A DNA stretch of 64,000 nt. Source: Lachnospiraceae bacterium UBA3804. GTDB taxonomy: Bacteria > Bacillota > Clostridia > Lachnospirales > Lachnospiraceae. Numbering within the stretch: position 1 is the first letter of the stretch; every line of letters starts with the position of its first letter. Position numbers and translations under genes: made by a program. The stretch lies in the NCBI GenBank assembly GCA_002368665.1, contig DFEK01000005.1, positions 62,001 through 126,000 on the forward strand, read 5' to 3'. Positions 15,056 to 26,100 of this stretch are shown in pieces. The notes under the pieces were generated by a model. The model saw nothing but the letters and a program-made list of their open reading frames with translations. It did no database searches and was not told where the DNA came from.

Positions 15056-18000
15056 ATGAATACGGGATTTATTTGGGGGATCCGTAGCAGAAACGGCAAG
15101 GAATCGAAAAACAATTTGAATACTGCAAATGCGCGCCGGTCGCGCAAATCGAAAGGCTTCACCCTGGTGGAGCTTATTGTCGTGCTTGTAATCCTGGCAA
15201 TACTGGCAGCGATTGCGGTGCCGACGTTCATTGCGTTTATTGACAAAGGCAAGGAAAAAGAAATTGAGGCAGCAGGTGAAAAGGCCTTAGCCGCGACCCA
15301 GACCGCACTTTCTGATATTTATGCGGATGGATCTAGCCGTTTCTCTATTGCAAAACGCGAGGCTACCAGAACATTGGCAGCAGTAGACAATGATAAAAAT
15401 AATTCCGACACATCCTTCACCGTATGGAACGAGCAGAAACTTTGGGATGGCAAAACCGTTGCCATTGCGAAGAATATAGGTTCCTACACCGTAAGTAAAG
15501 CGTTGTATCGTGAAGGCGAAAAATATGCCGCCTATGACGGAACGGAGTGGACTATATTCGATTCCGAAGATACGGCGATGGCAAAGTTGAATCTTTCTTC
15601 AACAGACGAAGAGAATGTCATCTATGTATGGCCTTACAAGCAGGATTTTGCATACCTTGACGGCTCCATACCCGATGATCCGGATGAGACGGATCCCAGC
15701 AAGAAGAGCTCCGTAAAGGTTGTTACATTTAAACTACCTGCCAATACATTGAGTCATGTATTCTTCTCACTGGACGGTCGTACTTCCAACTCCGGGAAAG
15801 ACTCCGTGAAGGTTGTGTTCTGGAAAGATACGGACGGAAACATCAGCAGTTATTGGACTATAAACGGGGAAGGTGTCAGCAAGTTCCGGGTAGATGATAA
15901 TCATACATACTGGGTGAATGTTGTTAATACCGCCTCAAATTCTTATGAACTTCAGGGATGGCAACCGGAAGGCTCAGATATTATTACTCTCGACAAGTCA
16001 ATATTGCAGAACTATATTTTTGTCAGCAATCAAAATCAATTTACGTTTACCGGTGTGGTAAAAAGTGATGAAATCATTACTCAGGTTGCTACATTGGATA
16101 AGGCTAAAACCAAGGCCCTGATTGGCGGATCTACGCTTACAGGCATGCAAAAGGTTACCGGCGGCCCTGCAGGATCTTATGATAGTCCGGCCATGGTTCA
16201 GAGTATTGAAGGATCCGCAAGGATTGATATGGGACTTCAGGGTGAAGGTGGACAAATATGGGGTTGGATATCAGAAGGGCAACTGAAATGGTGGACGGAT
16301 GCCACAACGGTATATCTGCCTGATGATTGTAGTGATTTCTTTAATTCCGCTACAAAGGTGGCAAATGTTGATTTCAGTGAATTCGATGCGGCGAAGATCA
16401 CTACAATGAGCTCTATGTTTGCAGGCAATGATGCATTGCAATCCGTCAAATTCGGTAATAACTTCCATGCGGGAAGTTTGACAAATACTTCGAATATGTT
16501 TAACGGTTGCACCGTCCTTACAAGTCTTTCTGACTTGGAAAAGTTTAATGCCGAGGAAGGAACCTTATTGGATACTTCCCATATGTTCGAAGGTTGCAAG
16601 GCGATAACCTCAATTTCTTTTGGGGATGGTTTCGATACCACGAATGTTACTACGATGCAAAGCATGTTCCGGGGATGTGAAGCGGCAACAACAATTAATG
16701 TGAGTGGTTTGACACCGACAGTTGTGGCGGATGCGTCCTATATATTTAACGACTGTAAAAATGTTGGTTCATTAGATCTTAGAAACTGGGATTTTGGTTC
16801 AGTCACCACATTGGATAAGGCTTTTTCCGGTTGTGAAAGACTCGCAACGCTTAATTCGGATACCTGGACTTTGAATAATTGCAGGTATATGAATTATGCA
16901 TTTGAGAATTGTCATAGCTTAAATAATGATTTTCATAACATCACAATTACTGAAAGCAATTTGGAACAAATGGAGGGTGTTTTTGCAGGCTGTTCAGCAT
17001 CTTCGACCTTTGATGTGAAGAATTGGAATACTTCCAAAGTGGAAAATATGAAATATATTTTCCTGGGCTGTAGCAATGCAACAACAATTGATGTATCTCA
17101 TTGGAATATGAACAGTGTAAAGTTGCTTGATAAAGCTTTTTATGGCTGTTCCAAACTTACAACTTTAAACGTGAATTTAGACTCTAACAATGTGTGGAAT
17201 TTGCCGGAATGTAATAGTTTGGAGTCTACATTCCAAAATTGTTCGGTCGACACGGCTCTTCCGAAAATTAAAACCACGAATAAGTTGACGAATATGAAAG
17301 CAACATATTCCGGTTGCTCTAAATTAAAGAATGTTGACCTGTCGGCCATGAATCCTGCTGCAATCACAACGATGGCAGAAACCTTTAATGGTTGCACAGA
17401 TCTTGAAAAAGTAAACTTCGGTACCGCATGGAATTTACAGGCATGTACCAATTTCGGTTCAACATTTGCCGGTTGTTCAAAATTGAATCAGGACTTCCGT
17501 GAGATGACAGTAAATGCAACTGCTACGGATATCCATGGAATGTTCCGGGGCTGTAGTGGACTAGCCAAATTGAATCTTCGCAGTTGGAATACCACTCACG
17601 TTACGAACTGTGCGTCTGCGTTTGAAAGTTGTGGAAACCTTCGACGAATCTATGCAACGGATAATTGCACCCTGGTTCAGAGTACAACCAGTACGGACAC
17701 ATTTAAGAATTGTACTAAGATTATAGGTGAAAAGGGTACTACATACGATGCAGGTAATGTTAGCGGAACATATGGATGGATTGACGGACATATCAGAGAT
17801 GGTGAAGCAAAAGAAGGTTACTTCTCGTATAAACTTATGGCTCGGATGAAGGCAGAGAACGAGGGGTGGGTTTATCATAATGTGCTATACGGCGGAAAGC
17901 CTATAACGAAAGCTAATTACCTGAGCTTCCGTCATGTTACGGATTCGAGTCTGACGGAAGAAATTGTCAAAGCCAAGAATGGTTGCACGGATCAGTTAAC

Positions 18001-20128
18001 GGATCCGACATTTACGGAAGGTTATCCGGTTTACTTCTGGCTTGAACAGAATGGAACAGGCTATGATGTTTGCTGGTGGTCAGAAGCTGATTTCCTGATT
18101 ATCAATCAGGGAATGGAGCAAATGTTCTTAAACTGGACTGCTGCTAATATCAATCTTGCAGATTTGGATTTCTCGGAAGTGCGCGATATGTCCGAGTTCT
18201 TCCAAAATGCCCAGAAACTTGAATGCGCAAGCTTTACGCTTTCCAATGCGACAAATTTTGAAAATATGTTTAGTGGTTGCAAGAAACTTGCTACCGTGGA
18301 ATTGAATATTAATACCCCTTCCGGCTCAAGCGGCGTTTCTGCAGCAAATATGTTTTCGGGTGATACAGTATTAAGCTCTGTTACCGTTAATGCCAACGGC
18401 AATTTCTCCAGTTTGGAAGGCATGTTCAAGGGCTGTACGAATCTTACCGATCTTTCGGGTATTGCTATTGATACATCGGATTCCGCATCGGGAGTAACGC
18501 TTAAGAATATGTTTTATGGTTGTACCGGCTTGGTGAATGCTGATATGACTTCCGGAAATCTGGTCAATGTCACCAGTTTGGAAGGATTGTTTAACGGCTG
18601 TACACAAATGACGGACCTTACCTTAGATGTAAGCACGAAATCAGGAAGTACGAATGTTTCAATAACAGATTTATTCACAAATACCGGTAATCTGGCAAAT
18701 GTTACCATTACGGGAAGCGGAGAAGGAATTGCATCAACTGCCAATCTGTTCAAAAACAGAGCTGCTTTAAGAACGGTAGATATGAGTGGATTTGAGTTAA
18801 GCACCATTAGAAGCTTGGATTCTATGTTTATCGGCAGTACAGGATTAACTTCCGCAAAATTGAATGTTGATTCCTCAAATTCGGAAACGGGCGTTCCGAT
18901 GGCAAATATGTTCAATGGCGATAAAGCTCTTACGGAAGTAAGTATTACGGGAGACGGAAGCAATATTTCGTCTACGTACAGAATGTTTTATGGCGCATCG
19001 GCAATTACCGCTGTCGATTTAAGTGGATTTACTTTCGGTAAGACTTCCAATATGACGGAAATGTTCCGCGATTGTACAAGCCTGCAGAGCGCAGGATTGT
19101 CCGTGGATACGTCAGAAAATACGCTGGGCTGCAGCTTATCAAATCTGTTTAAGGGCGATACCGATTTGACAGAAGTAAATCTTACGGTTTCCGGTGGAAA
19201 GATTTCCAGCCTTGAGAGCACATTCAGTGGTTGTACAAGTCTGACGGGGCTGCCGAATGTTACGATAGATACCTCCGAATCTACAGCCGGTTTAAGCGTT
19301 AAAAATATGTTTACCGGTTGTACCGGTTTTGTAAATGTTTCGCTGGATCACCTGCATTTGGAAAATGTCACAACCATGGAGGCTATGTTCAGTTATTGTT
19401 CAAATGTGAAGAATTTAAGTTTTTATGTCAGCACGCTGCCGGGATCGACGAGTGTATCGATTAAAGATTTATTCACCTCGGATTCCAACCTTGAGAATCT
19501 TACCATGGCGGGAAGCGGTGAAGGTATTACCTCCACTGCAAGTATGTTTAGCGGTCGCACATCACTTAAAACCGTAAACATGGCTGATTTTGAGCTTAAG
19601 AGTATTACAAATTTGGAAGCTATGTTTACCGGATGTACCGGACTTACTTCTGCGAGCCTGAGAATTGACACATCGGGAAGCAGTAACGATGTAAGCATGA
19701 AGAATATGTTCTACAACAACTCTTCATTAACAAATGCGACAATTACCGGAAATTGGAGTAAGGTAAGCAATCTGGAAAGCATGTTTGAACGTTGCAAAAA
19801 TTTAACGTCCCTGGATTTCGGTGATGCACCGGATATGAGCAATCTAAAGAATATCTATAAGATGCTTCTGTTAAGCGACAGGAACGGCGTTGATAATGTA
19901 TTTAATGCCTTTGCCGGAACATATCAGAAATGGGATATGAAAGAGAACGATATTTTTGAATACAGACTTGGCACCAATACCAGAATTAAAATCGGTGGTG
20001 AATACGCTACCAAGATTAGTGGCAAGGATGTGGGATTGTATGCAGGTAAAACGGCTGAAAGAAACGGAAATATATATGAAGTGCAGGATAATAAGTATTT
20101 CTACTTACAAGGCGGACCAAGAAGGTAA
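15056..20128 (+). CDS. Giant type IV prepilin with BspA/DUF285-type repeats
   Basis: A 1690-residue protein. A 34-residue basic leader ends in KSKG, followed by FTLVELIVVLVILAILAA, a textbook class III prepilin peptidase site with Glu at +5 of the mature chain and a full pilin alpha-1 helix. A pilin head of about 120 residues follows, ending in YDGTEW, like the major pilin. From about 430 to 895 and again from about 1000 to 1640 come DUF285/BspA-family leucine-rich repeats with the unit xxMxxMFxGCxxLxxxxL; each block starts with a Trp-rich cap. There is no sortase motif or C-terminal membrane helix. GGAGGA at 15042-15047 favours ATG 15056 over 15050. It probably is a pilus-borne adhesin, built into the fibre by its own pilin end. 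Confidence 0.9.
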   Translation: MNTGFIWGIRSRNGKESKNNLNTANARRSRKSKGFTLVELIVVLVILAILAAIAVPTFIAFIDKGKEKEIEAAGEKALAATQTALSDIYADGSSRFSIAKREATRTLAAVDNDKNNSDTSFTVWNEQKLWDGKTVAIAKNIGSYTVSKALYREGEKYAAYDGTEWTIFDSEDTAMAKLNLSSTDEENVIYVWPYKQDFAYLDGSIPDDPDETDPSKKSSVKVVTFKLPANTLSHVFFSLDGRTSNSGKDSVKVVFWKDTDGNISSYWTINGEGVSKFRVDDNHTYWVNVVNTASNSYELQGWQPEGSDIITLDKSILQNYIFVSNQNQFTFTGVVKSDEIITQVATLDKAKTKALIGGSTLTGMQKVTGGPAGSYDSPAMVQSIEGSARIDMGLQGEGGQIWGWISEGQLKWWTDATTVYLPDDCSDFFNSATKVANVDFSEFDAAKITTMSSMFAGNDALQSVKFGNNFHAGSLTNTSNMFNGCTVLTSLSDLEKFNAEEGTLLDTSHMFEGCKAITSISFGDGFDTTNVTTMQSMFRGCEAATTINVSGLTPTVVADASYIFNDCKNVGSLDLRNWDFGSVTTLDKAFSGCERLATLNSDTWTLNNCRYMNYAFENCHSLNNDFHNITITESNLEQMEGVFAGCSASSTFDVKNWNTSKVENMKYIFLGCSNATTIDVSHWNMNSVKLLDKAFYGCSKLTTLNVNLDSNNVWNLPECNSLESTFQNCSVDTALPKIKTTNKLTNMKATYSGCSKLKNVDLSAMNPAAITTMAETFNGCTDLEKVNFGTAWNLQACTNFGSTFAGCSKLNQDFREMTVNATATDIHGMFRGCSGLAKLNLRSWNTTHVTNCASAFESCGNLRRIYATDNCTLVQSTTSTDTFKNCTKIIGEKGTTYDAGNVSGTYGWIDGHIRDGEAKEGYFSYKLMARMKAENEGWVYHNVLYGGKPITKANYLSFRHVTDSSLTEEIVKAKNGCTDQLTDPTFTEGYPVYFWLEQNGTGYDVCWWSEADFLIINQGMEQMFLNWTAANINLADLDFSEVRDMSEFFQNAQKLECASFTLSNATNFENMFSGCKKLATVELNINTPSGSSGVSAANMFSGDTVLSSVTVNANGNFSSLEGMFKGCTNLTDLSGIAIDTSDSASGVTLKNMFYGCTGLVNADMTSGNLVNVTSLEGLFNGCTQMTDLTLDVSTKSGSTNVSITDLFTNTGNLANVTITGSGEGIASTANLFKNRAALRTVDMSGFELSTIRSLDSMFIGSTGLTSAKLNVDSSNSETGVPMANMFNGDKALTEVSITGDGSNISSTYRMFYGASAITAVDLSGFTFGKTSNMTEMFRDCTSLQSAGLSVDTSENTLGCSLSNLFKGDTDLTEVNLTVSGGKISSLESTFSGCTSLTGLPNVTIDTSESTAGLSVKNMFTGCTGFVNVSLDHLHLENVTTMEAMFSYCSNVKNLSFYVSTLPGSTSVSIKDLFTSDSNLENLTMAGSGEGITSTASMFSGRTSLKTVNMADFELKSITNLEAMFTGCTGLTSASLRIDTSGSSNDVSMKNMFYNNSSLTNATITGNWSKVSNLESMFERCKNLTSLDFGDAPDMSNLKNIYKMLLLSDRNGVDNVFNAFAGTYQKWDMKENDIFEYRLGTNTRIKIGGEYATKISGKDVGLYAGKTAERNGNIYEVQDNKYFYLQGGPRR
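16370..17700 (+). repeat. First DUF285/BspA-type repeat block (coding)
   Basis: Encodes about 19 units of 22-25 residues with the pattern Met-x-x-Met-Phe-x-Gly-Cys; Cys is regularly spaced. Units are diverged at DNA level, so this is an old expansion, not recent slippage. Confidence 0.8.
18100..19850 (+). repeat. Second DUF285/BspA-type repeat block (coding)
   Basis: Encodes a second array with longer composite units, such as DTSxSxxGVSxxNMFxG followed by TxxxxSGxxISSxxxMF. It differs from the first block in having fewer Cys and more Thr/Ser, so the two arrays probably have separate histories. Confidence 0.75.
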
Positions 20129-20134
20129 AACTCA

Positions 20135-23100
20135 GTGAAAAGAATCGAATGCATTAAAAGAGAATATTTAAAACGCTCCGACAAAGGCTTCACGTTGGTG
20201 GAGCTGATTGTCGTGCTTGTTCTCATGGCAATTCTTGCCGCAATCAGTGTGGCGGGTATTTTGACTTGGCAGGATTGGACGCGCTTCAAGAAAGAGAATA
20301 CCGGAGCGGAAACAATCTTCTATGCGGCGCAGAACCAGTTTTCGGAATTGGCTGCGACCGGTATGTACGAAGAAAAAGTCTACGGTGTTCTGTCGAGACT
20401 GGGAAACGATATCGGAAGACCTGAGAATCATAGACTCTTTGACGGAAGTAAGATTAAATATGATTCCGGTTCAACGGATTATTACAAGTGGGAACCGGAT
20501 GGTTCGAGCAATGGTATTGCTATATGGGCAAATACTCCGGGGGAGGTTTCCTCTTCGGAAAAAGCAAAATACCAGGGCAGCATTTATTATCTTTCCGCAA
20601 AGAAGGGTGATTACGACAGATATCTGAAAGAACCGGATTTCGGTGTAAATGTGGACGATGCAGGAGCGAAACTGTTATTTGATTTAATTGCTCCGTATAT
20701 TTCCGAAAAGTCTGTTTTAAACGGTGCAATTATTCTGGAATTCTCACCTGAGGCAAGACAGGTATTCTCTGTATGTTACAGTGACCGCATCGATGAATTG
20801 ACACATGCGCAACTGGCAACAAACTCCAAGGCTCTTTCCTCTGTTCGCGACAGATCGGAAGATACCAGAAGAGATTTGATGCTTGGCTATTTTGCTGCAC
20901 AGAGTCTTTCCGTTCCTTTGGAAGGCATGGGAAAGACTGTCTTAAGCAATGTGGAACTTCGTAATGAATATGCGCTGAAACTTGTTATTCGTGAAGATAC
21001 AATTTCTTATAATGAGCCATATATGATAACGCTTTGCAATGCGCCTGGCGGAATCGTAGATTCGAATAGCAAACTTATGACTTTCGAGTTTACACCGGCA
21101 ACAACAATAACGGAAGATCCGGCAGCGGCATCAAAGAAGCCGCAGACTGTAACGATAAGGTTTAAGGCGGGAACACATATCGGAGAAGATATTCAAATGA
21201 GGATTCCTGTCTGGAAAGAGACAACGCTTGATGGAAAAATAGAGCTCATTCTTGCGCTTGATGCGGCCGACGTACAGGCGCAGTCCTTCCTTTATGCGGA
21301 AGATACTACTATGGATTCCGCTTTCCTAACGACATACAGTTTCTATCGTTATGGATTTAACATGGATGAAATTACAAGCGTAGGTTGTTTGGTAAGTAAG
21401 GGAGCCGGGGATTCGGTTTCCAAATCCAATGCGGAGTGTCCTACCTTTAAGGAAATCAACAAAAATGGTTTAGACGCCGAATATACCATAGAAAACGGAA
21501 GACATCTATATAATGTTCGGTATGAGACTGATTGGGAAAAGGGTGATATCAACAAAACCTTCCGTCTTACAACGGATATTGATTGGGAAGATTTTACCGG
21601 TGTAATTAGCACTGTCGGAAATGAGGGCAAGAATTGGTTCTTTGATTCGCTTGATGTTGGAACACCATCCGGTATTAGTTATGACGGTGTGGAGTTGGAT
21701 ATTAACAGAGGAACTCATGCGGGAACAGCAGGCTATGCGTTCCCTGGATTCCGCAGTTTAGGCTCCGGAGATGTATTCACCGGCCTTCCGGAGAATGCAG
21801 ATGATACCACGAAACCTTTTACTATCAGCGACCTGACAATCACCTTCTCCGGAAATATGCGATATGGTGTTTACGGTAAGGCATCCAGAGAAGAATGGAT
21901 TGATAAGAAACGAAAATTAAATACTTTTGGCGTCTATGATACTCAGACTGTTTATGGCGGAGCGCATCCAACCCAGGAAAGAGTGGTTAGGGGTGAACTT
22001 CCTTTAGGACTTTTTGCGGAAAATGCCGGTGATATCACGGGCCTTCGTTTGAATAAGCACAGGGTGGTCGGCGAAGAGATTTTACACGATGCAGTAAATG
22101 GCGGAGACGTGCTTGTATACACCAATATGGTTGGCGGATTCACGGGTGATAACCTGGGAAGACTTTCCAACCTTACTTTGCGTGATACCACAAATCCTGA
22201 CGGAGATGATCTCAAGGCGGATGAGGCAGGAGTATCCTTGGTAACCGGTAAAACGGATGTCGGCGGAATCGTAGGACGCCAGTCCTGGACGTTGACTGAT
22301 TCTGAAGTAAATCTGACGAAACTGTACAATTACGCATCCGTGAAAGGTATGGAAAATGTCGGTGGTATCGTAGGACGCGCTTATGCAATCCGTTCTTTTA
22401 CTTCCAGAGGAAATGATTTGGCAACATATAACAGCCGTAAAGCATATTATTCCGATCCTTATACAATTTTCGGATCGTTTGATGATAATGGCGGTATTAC
22501 CGCAGGTACATCGATTACCGGAAAACAGGTTGTCATCGCAGACAAGATTACAATAGAGAATTGCCATAACAGAGGTTATATTTCGGGCAGTTCCGATTTC
22601 AATAACTTGCATAACGAAGCACAAAAACGCGGAATCTATGATGAATCGGAAGTCGCGAATGATGTTATGGTCTCCAAGAGAATGCTTCAGCGTTGTGCGA
22701 ACATTGGTGGAATTGCCGGCATTACCATGGACGGATATTTCCTTGAGAACAAAAACAAATATAGCAATAAATATTGGTATGATTTTATTGAAAATGAGGA
22801 ACTGAAAGTAAATGTAAAGAATTGCGATTCATATCATTTGTATACCGATGCGGAATGGAGCGAGGTCCGTTCTGTTAGCGGAAAGTCAAACATCACGAAT
22901 GAAGAGATCAGGAACAGCATAGAACATGATTACTATGTAGGCGGCCTGGTTGGCTATGCCAGATTAACTCAGTTTACGGATTGTTCCAACAATAAGAAAG
23001 CCGACAACGAAGGAAATTATGAGAGCTTTGTGTTTGGACGAAATTATGTAGGCGGTATGTTCGGATGCTTTGATGGAAGCCGGATTACCAAATCAACGAA

Positions 23101-26100
23101 TCAGGGCAGATACAATGCAGAGAACTATGTAAATACAATTGGTATTATGTATGTAGGCGGATTTTCCGGAAGTTTCGGAATCGGTGCTGAGGATATTACA
23201 AAGATCAGTTTCCGTTATCCTTCCGAAAACACCGGTTCTGAGGCCACCCCTATCCCCGGAGATGATAAGCCGATTTCGGGAATCTGTAATCATGCGGTAG
23301 TTCTTGGTGTTAAACGAGAAATGTTTACGGATGATTATAAAAACGGCAAATTCTTATACGCTCAGGACAGAGCTATTACAGGTGGCGTTACCAAGAGTGG
23401 AACCAGAGCTGTATCAGGAGCTCCCGATTCTTCCGTAGGCGGTGTTATAGGTCTGGCTGCAAGCAAGTTTACGGATTTTGATAATCTTCAGGATGCATCA
23501 GCAAAGAAACTGGCGCTTCAGTTGTCAGGATTTGATGATATTACAGCAGGAAATATGAATATAGATGCTCATAGTCTTGAGACCGTACAGAATTATAGTT
23601 TATATGGCGGTAACGCGGTAGGCGGCATTGTCGGGAAGATTCTGAACAACGTAGATGTAAATACAAACAAGAACAGTTATTGCGAGGTGAATGCTGTTGT
23701 ATGGGGCGGCGATTCAACAGGTGGCATCTGGGGTGCAACCAGTAACGCGTCCAGTAATAATAAAGTAAATGTTTACAATTCATACGTGAACGGAGCGCTT
23801 GTTCTCGGAAGAGATATGGTCGGTGGTATCGGCGGAAGAGGTACAGCCGGATTTAATCTTAATGCACAGTATGTTAATAATGCGTATATTCAAAATCACC
23901 CTGCTCATATTATCGGCAGATATGCAGTCGGTGGAGCATTTGGATATACCGGTGTTCATTCGGTATCATCTACAACAATTAATGCATGGCTTGATGGCGG
24001 TGAATCTAAGATCATTGTAGAAGGAATTGTGGCGGTGGGCGGATTCTCCGGTGCTGTCGGAAGTGTTTCCACATATGAAGGATATGTTAAAAATGCTACC
24101 GTCAAGGCAGATTTCTATGCCGGCGGTGTATTCGGTGTAATGTACAACGAATATGATGCATCATATGATAAAACCGGCGATCCTGCGGTTCAGTTAAGTA
24201 CCAAAAACCTTTATGCGGAAGATGTGAATGTAACAGCGGACAGAGCCTTTGCAGGTGGATATTGTGGTCTGTATCAGTATAGGAATGAACATATTTTTAA
24301 CTCAGGTAATACAAATACTTCCGATGATTTCTGCCTAGTTTATCCGATATTTAAGGCTGTAACAGGCTATAAAAACGATGAAAACGCTTTTATGAAATTC
24401 ATCGACGAAACACTAGTTCTGCAGCAGAATTATGCTGGAATAGTGAGCGTTGTAAACGAGTCGGAGAATAATGCTCTTGGTACACTGAACCCTAAGATGG
24501 GAACTGTAACAAAGGAGCAAACCTTCCCCATAAAGCCGGTTAGAGGCGGATCTGTTACGGCAAATATGTTTGCGGGTGGTGTATTTGGTTATCTTCCGAA
24601 CGGCTTGAAATTTACCTTCAAGCTTGGAGGTACTTCTATGACCGGCAATACTGATGTGACGACGAAAGAATATATTACACCGGCAAGTCTTCCTAATGCA
24701 TGGATGGAGAAAAATGCGGGAAATTCTGCCATTTTTGGTGAAAGAAGGTTTTCTTATGCCGGTGGTGTTGTGGGCAGAATTCCGATGGGATGTATCATTG
24801 ATTCCGCTTCCTATCAGGGAGTTATCAAATCTGAAAAAGGAACATATCTTGGTCAGATTGCGGAAGTCAGTGAAGGTACTGTACAGAATTGTACAATTTC
24901 CGGTTATCGTTCGGGTATTAGCAAGAATACTTTTACCGGCGGTGCGGTTGGATTAAACAGTATAAACGGAGTTATGGGAACCGGCAATTCGTTCTTTGAT
25001 GGTCAGACACTTGGTATGGTAGACGATATGGTAGACAACGAAGCCAGAGAAATTGTAGGTGGATTTGCCGGCGAGAATATTTCTCCAAATCTTAAGATGG
25101 AAAATGTTCGGTTTGTTGACGGAAACCTTAAAGCTATTCAAGGAAAAACAGCTGCCGGATTAATTTGTGGATATAATGCACCAAATGCTGTGATTGATAC
25201 CTATAGTGCCGGAAATACAGTTATTACATCTGCTGTTAAAATGGTTAATACACCTTATGTAGGCGTATATGCCGGAATCAATGCCGGTACGATTACCAAT
25301 TCAAAGATTAACAAGAATGTTTCCGAACTGACTGCGGAGGAGATTGTTAATAATTCTTTGAATGCGGAATTACACGCTCTGAATTGTGATTATGCTGGAC
25401 TGTTATCCGGAAGGAATATAGGCACGATCAGCAATATTTGTATCAACGGAGCAGATGGCGATCGCAAGGGAAGAATTAATATTAAGGCTGACAATGACAT
25501 CACTTATAAGTATATTGGTGGTCTTGTGGGACAGAACGGTGAAGGCAACACAACCGGTACCATTCAGAATTGTATCACAACCATGCCGGTAGGTTATGCG
25601 GATAAGGCTGATAAGATTGGAACGGCTGCTGGCTTTGCGGCGTTTATTAACGGAAATTCGATAATAACAGGATGTATTAATAAAGGTGATATTTTCGGAA
25701 AGGATAATGCTGCTGGTATTGCAGGTAAAGCAGCTACATCTCTTGGAAATACTCCGTCTGTTACCTTTGAAAACTGCATCAATATGGGAACGATTTCGGT
25801 AACGGAAGCAAACGGAAAGTCTGCGGGAATTGCGGTTGGCACAAATAATGAAGGCATCTTTACTCTGTGCAGAAACTACGGTACCGGAGCGAAGTTTGGT
25901 ATCAGTGCGGAAAATGTAAAAGGTATGACAAAGTGTCTGGAAAGTAGCGGATTAAACGAAGGCACTGAGACAGAACTTGCACGTCCGCTTGCACCGAATG
26001 ACAATGACGCCAATTTTGCCCGCAACTTCTATGTTTGGGGCACGACTGATAATGTAACTGTTCCGGATGCGCCTCAACCTACCGGTGAGCAAGTTGTGTT

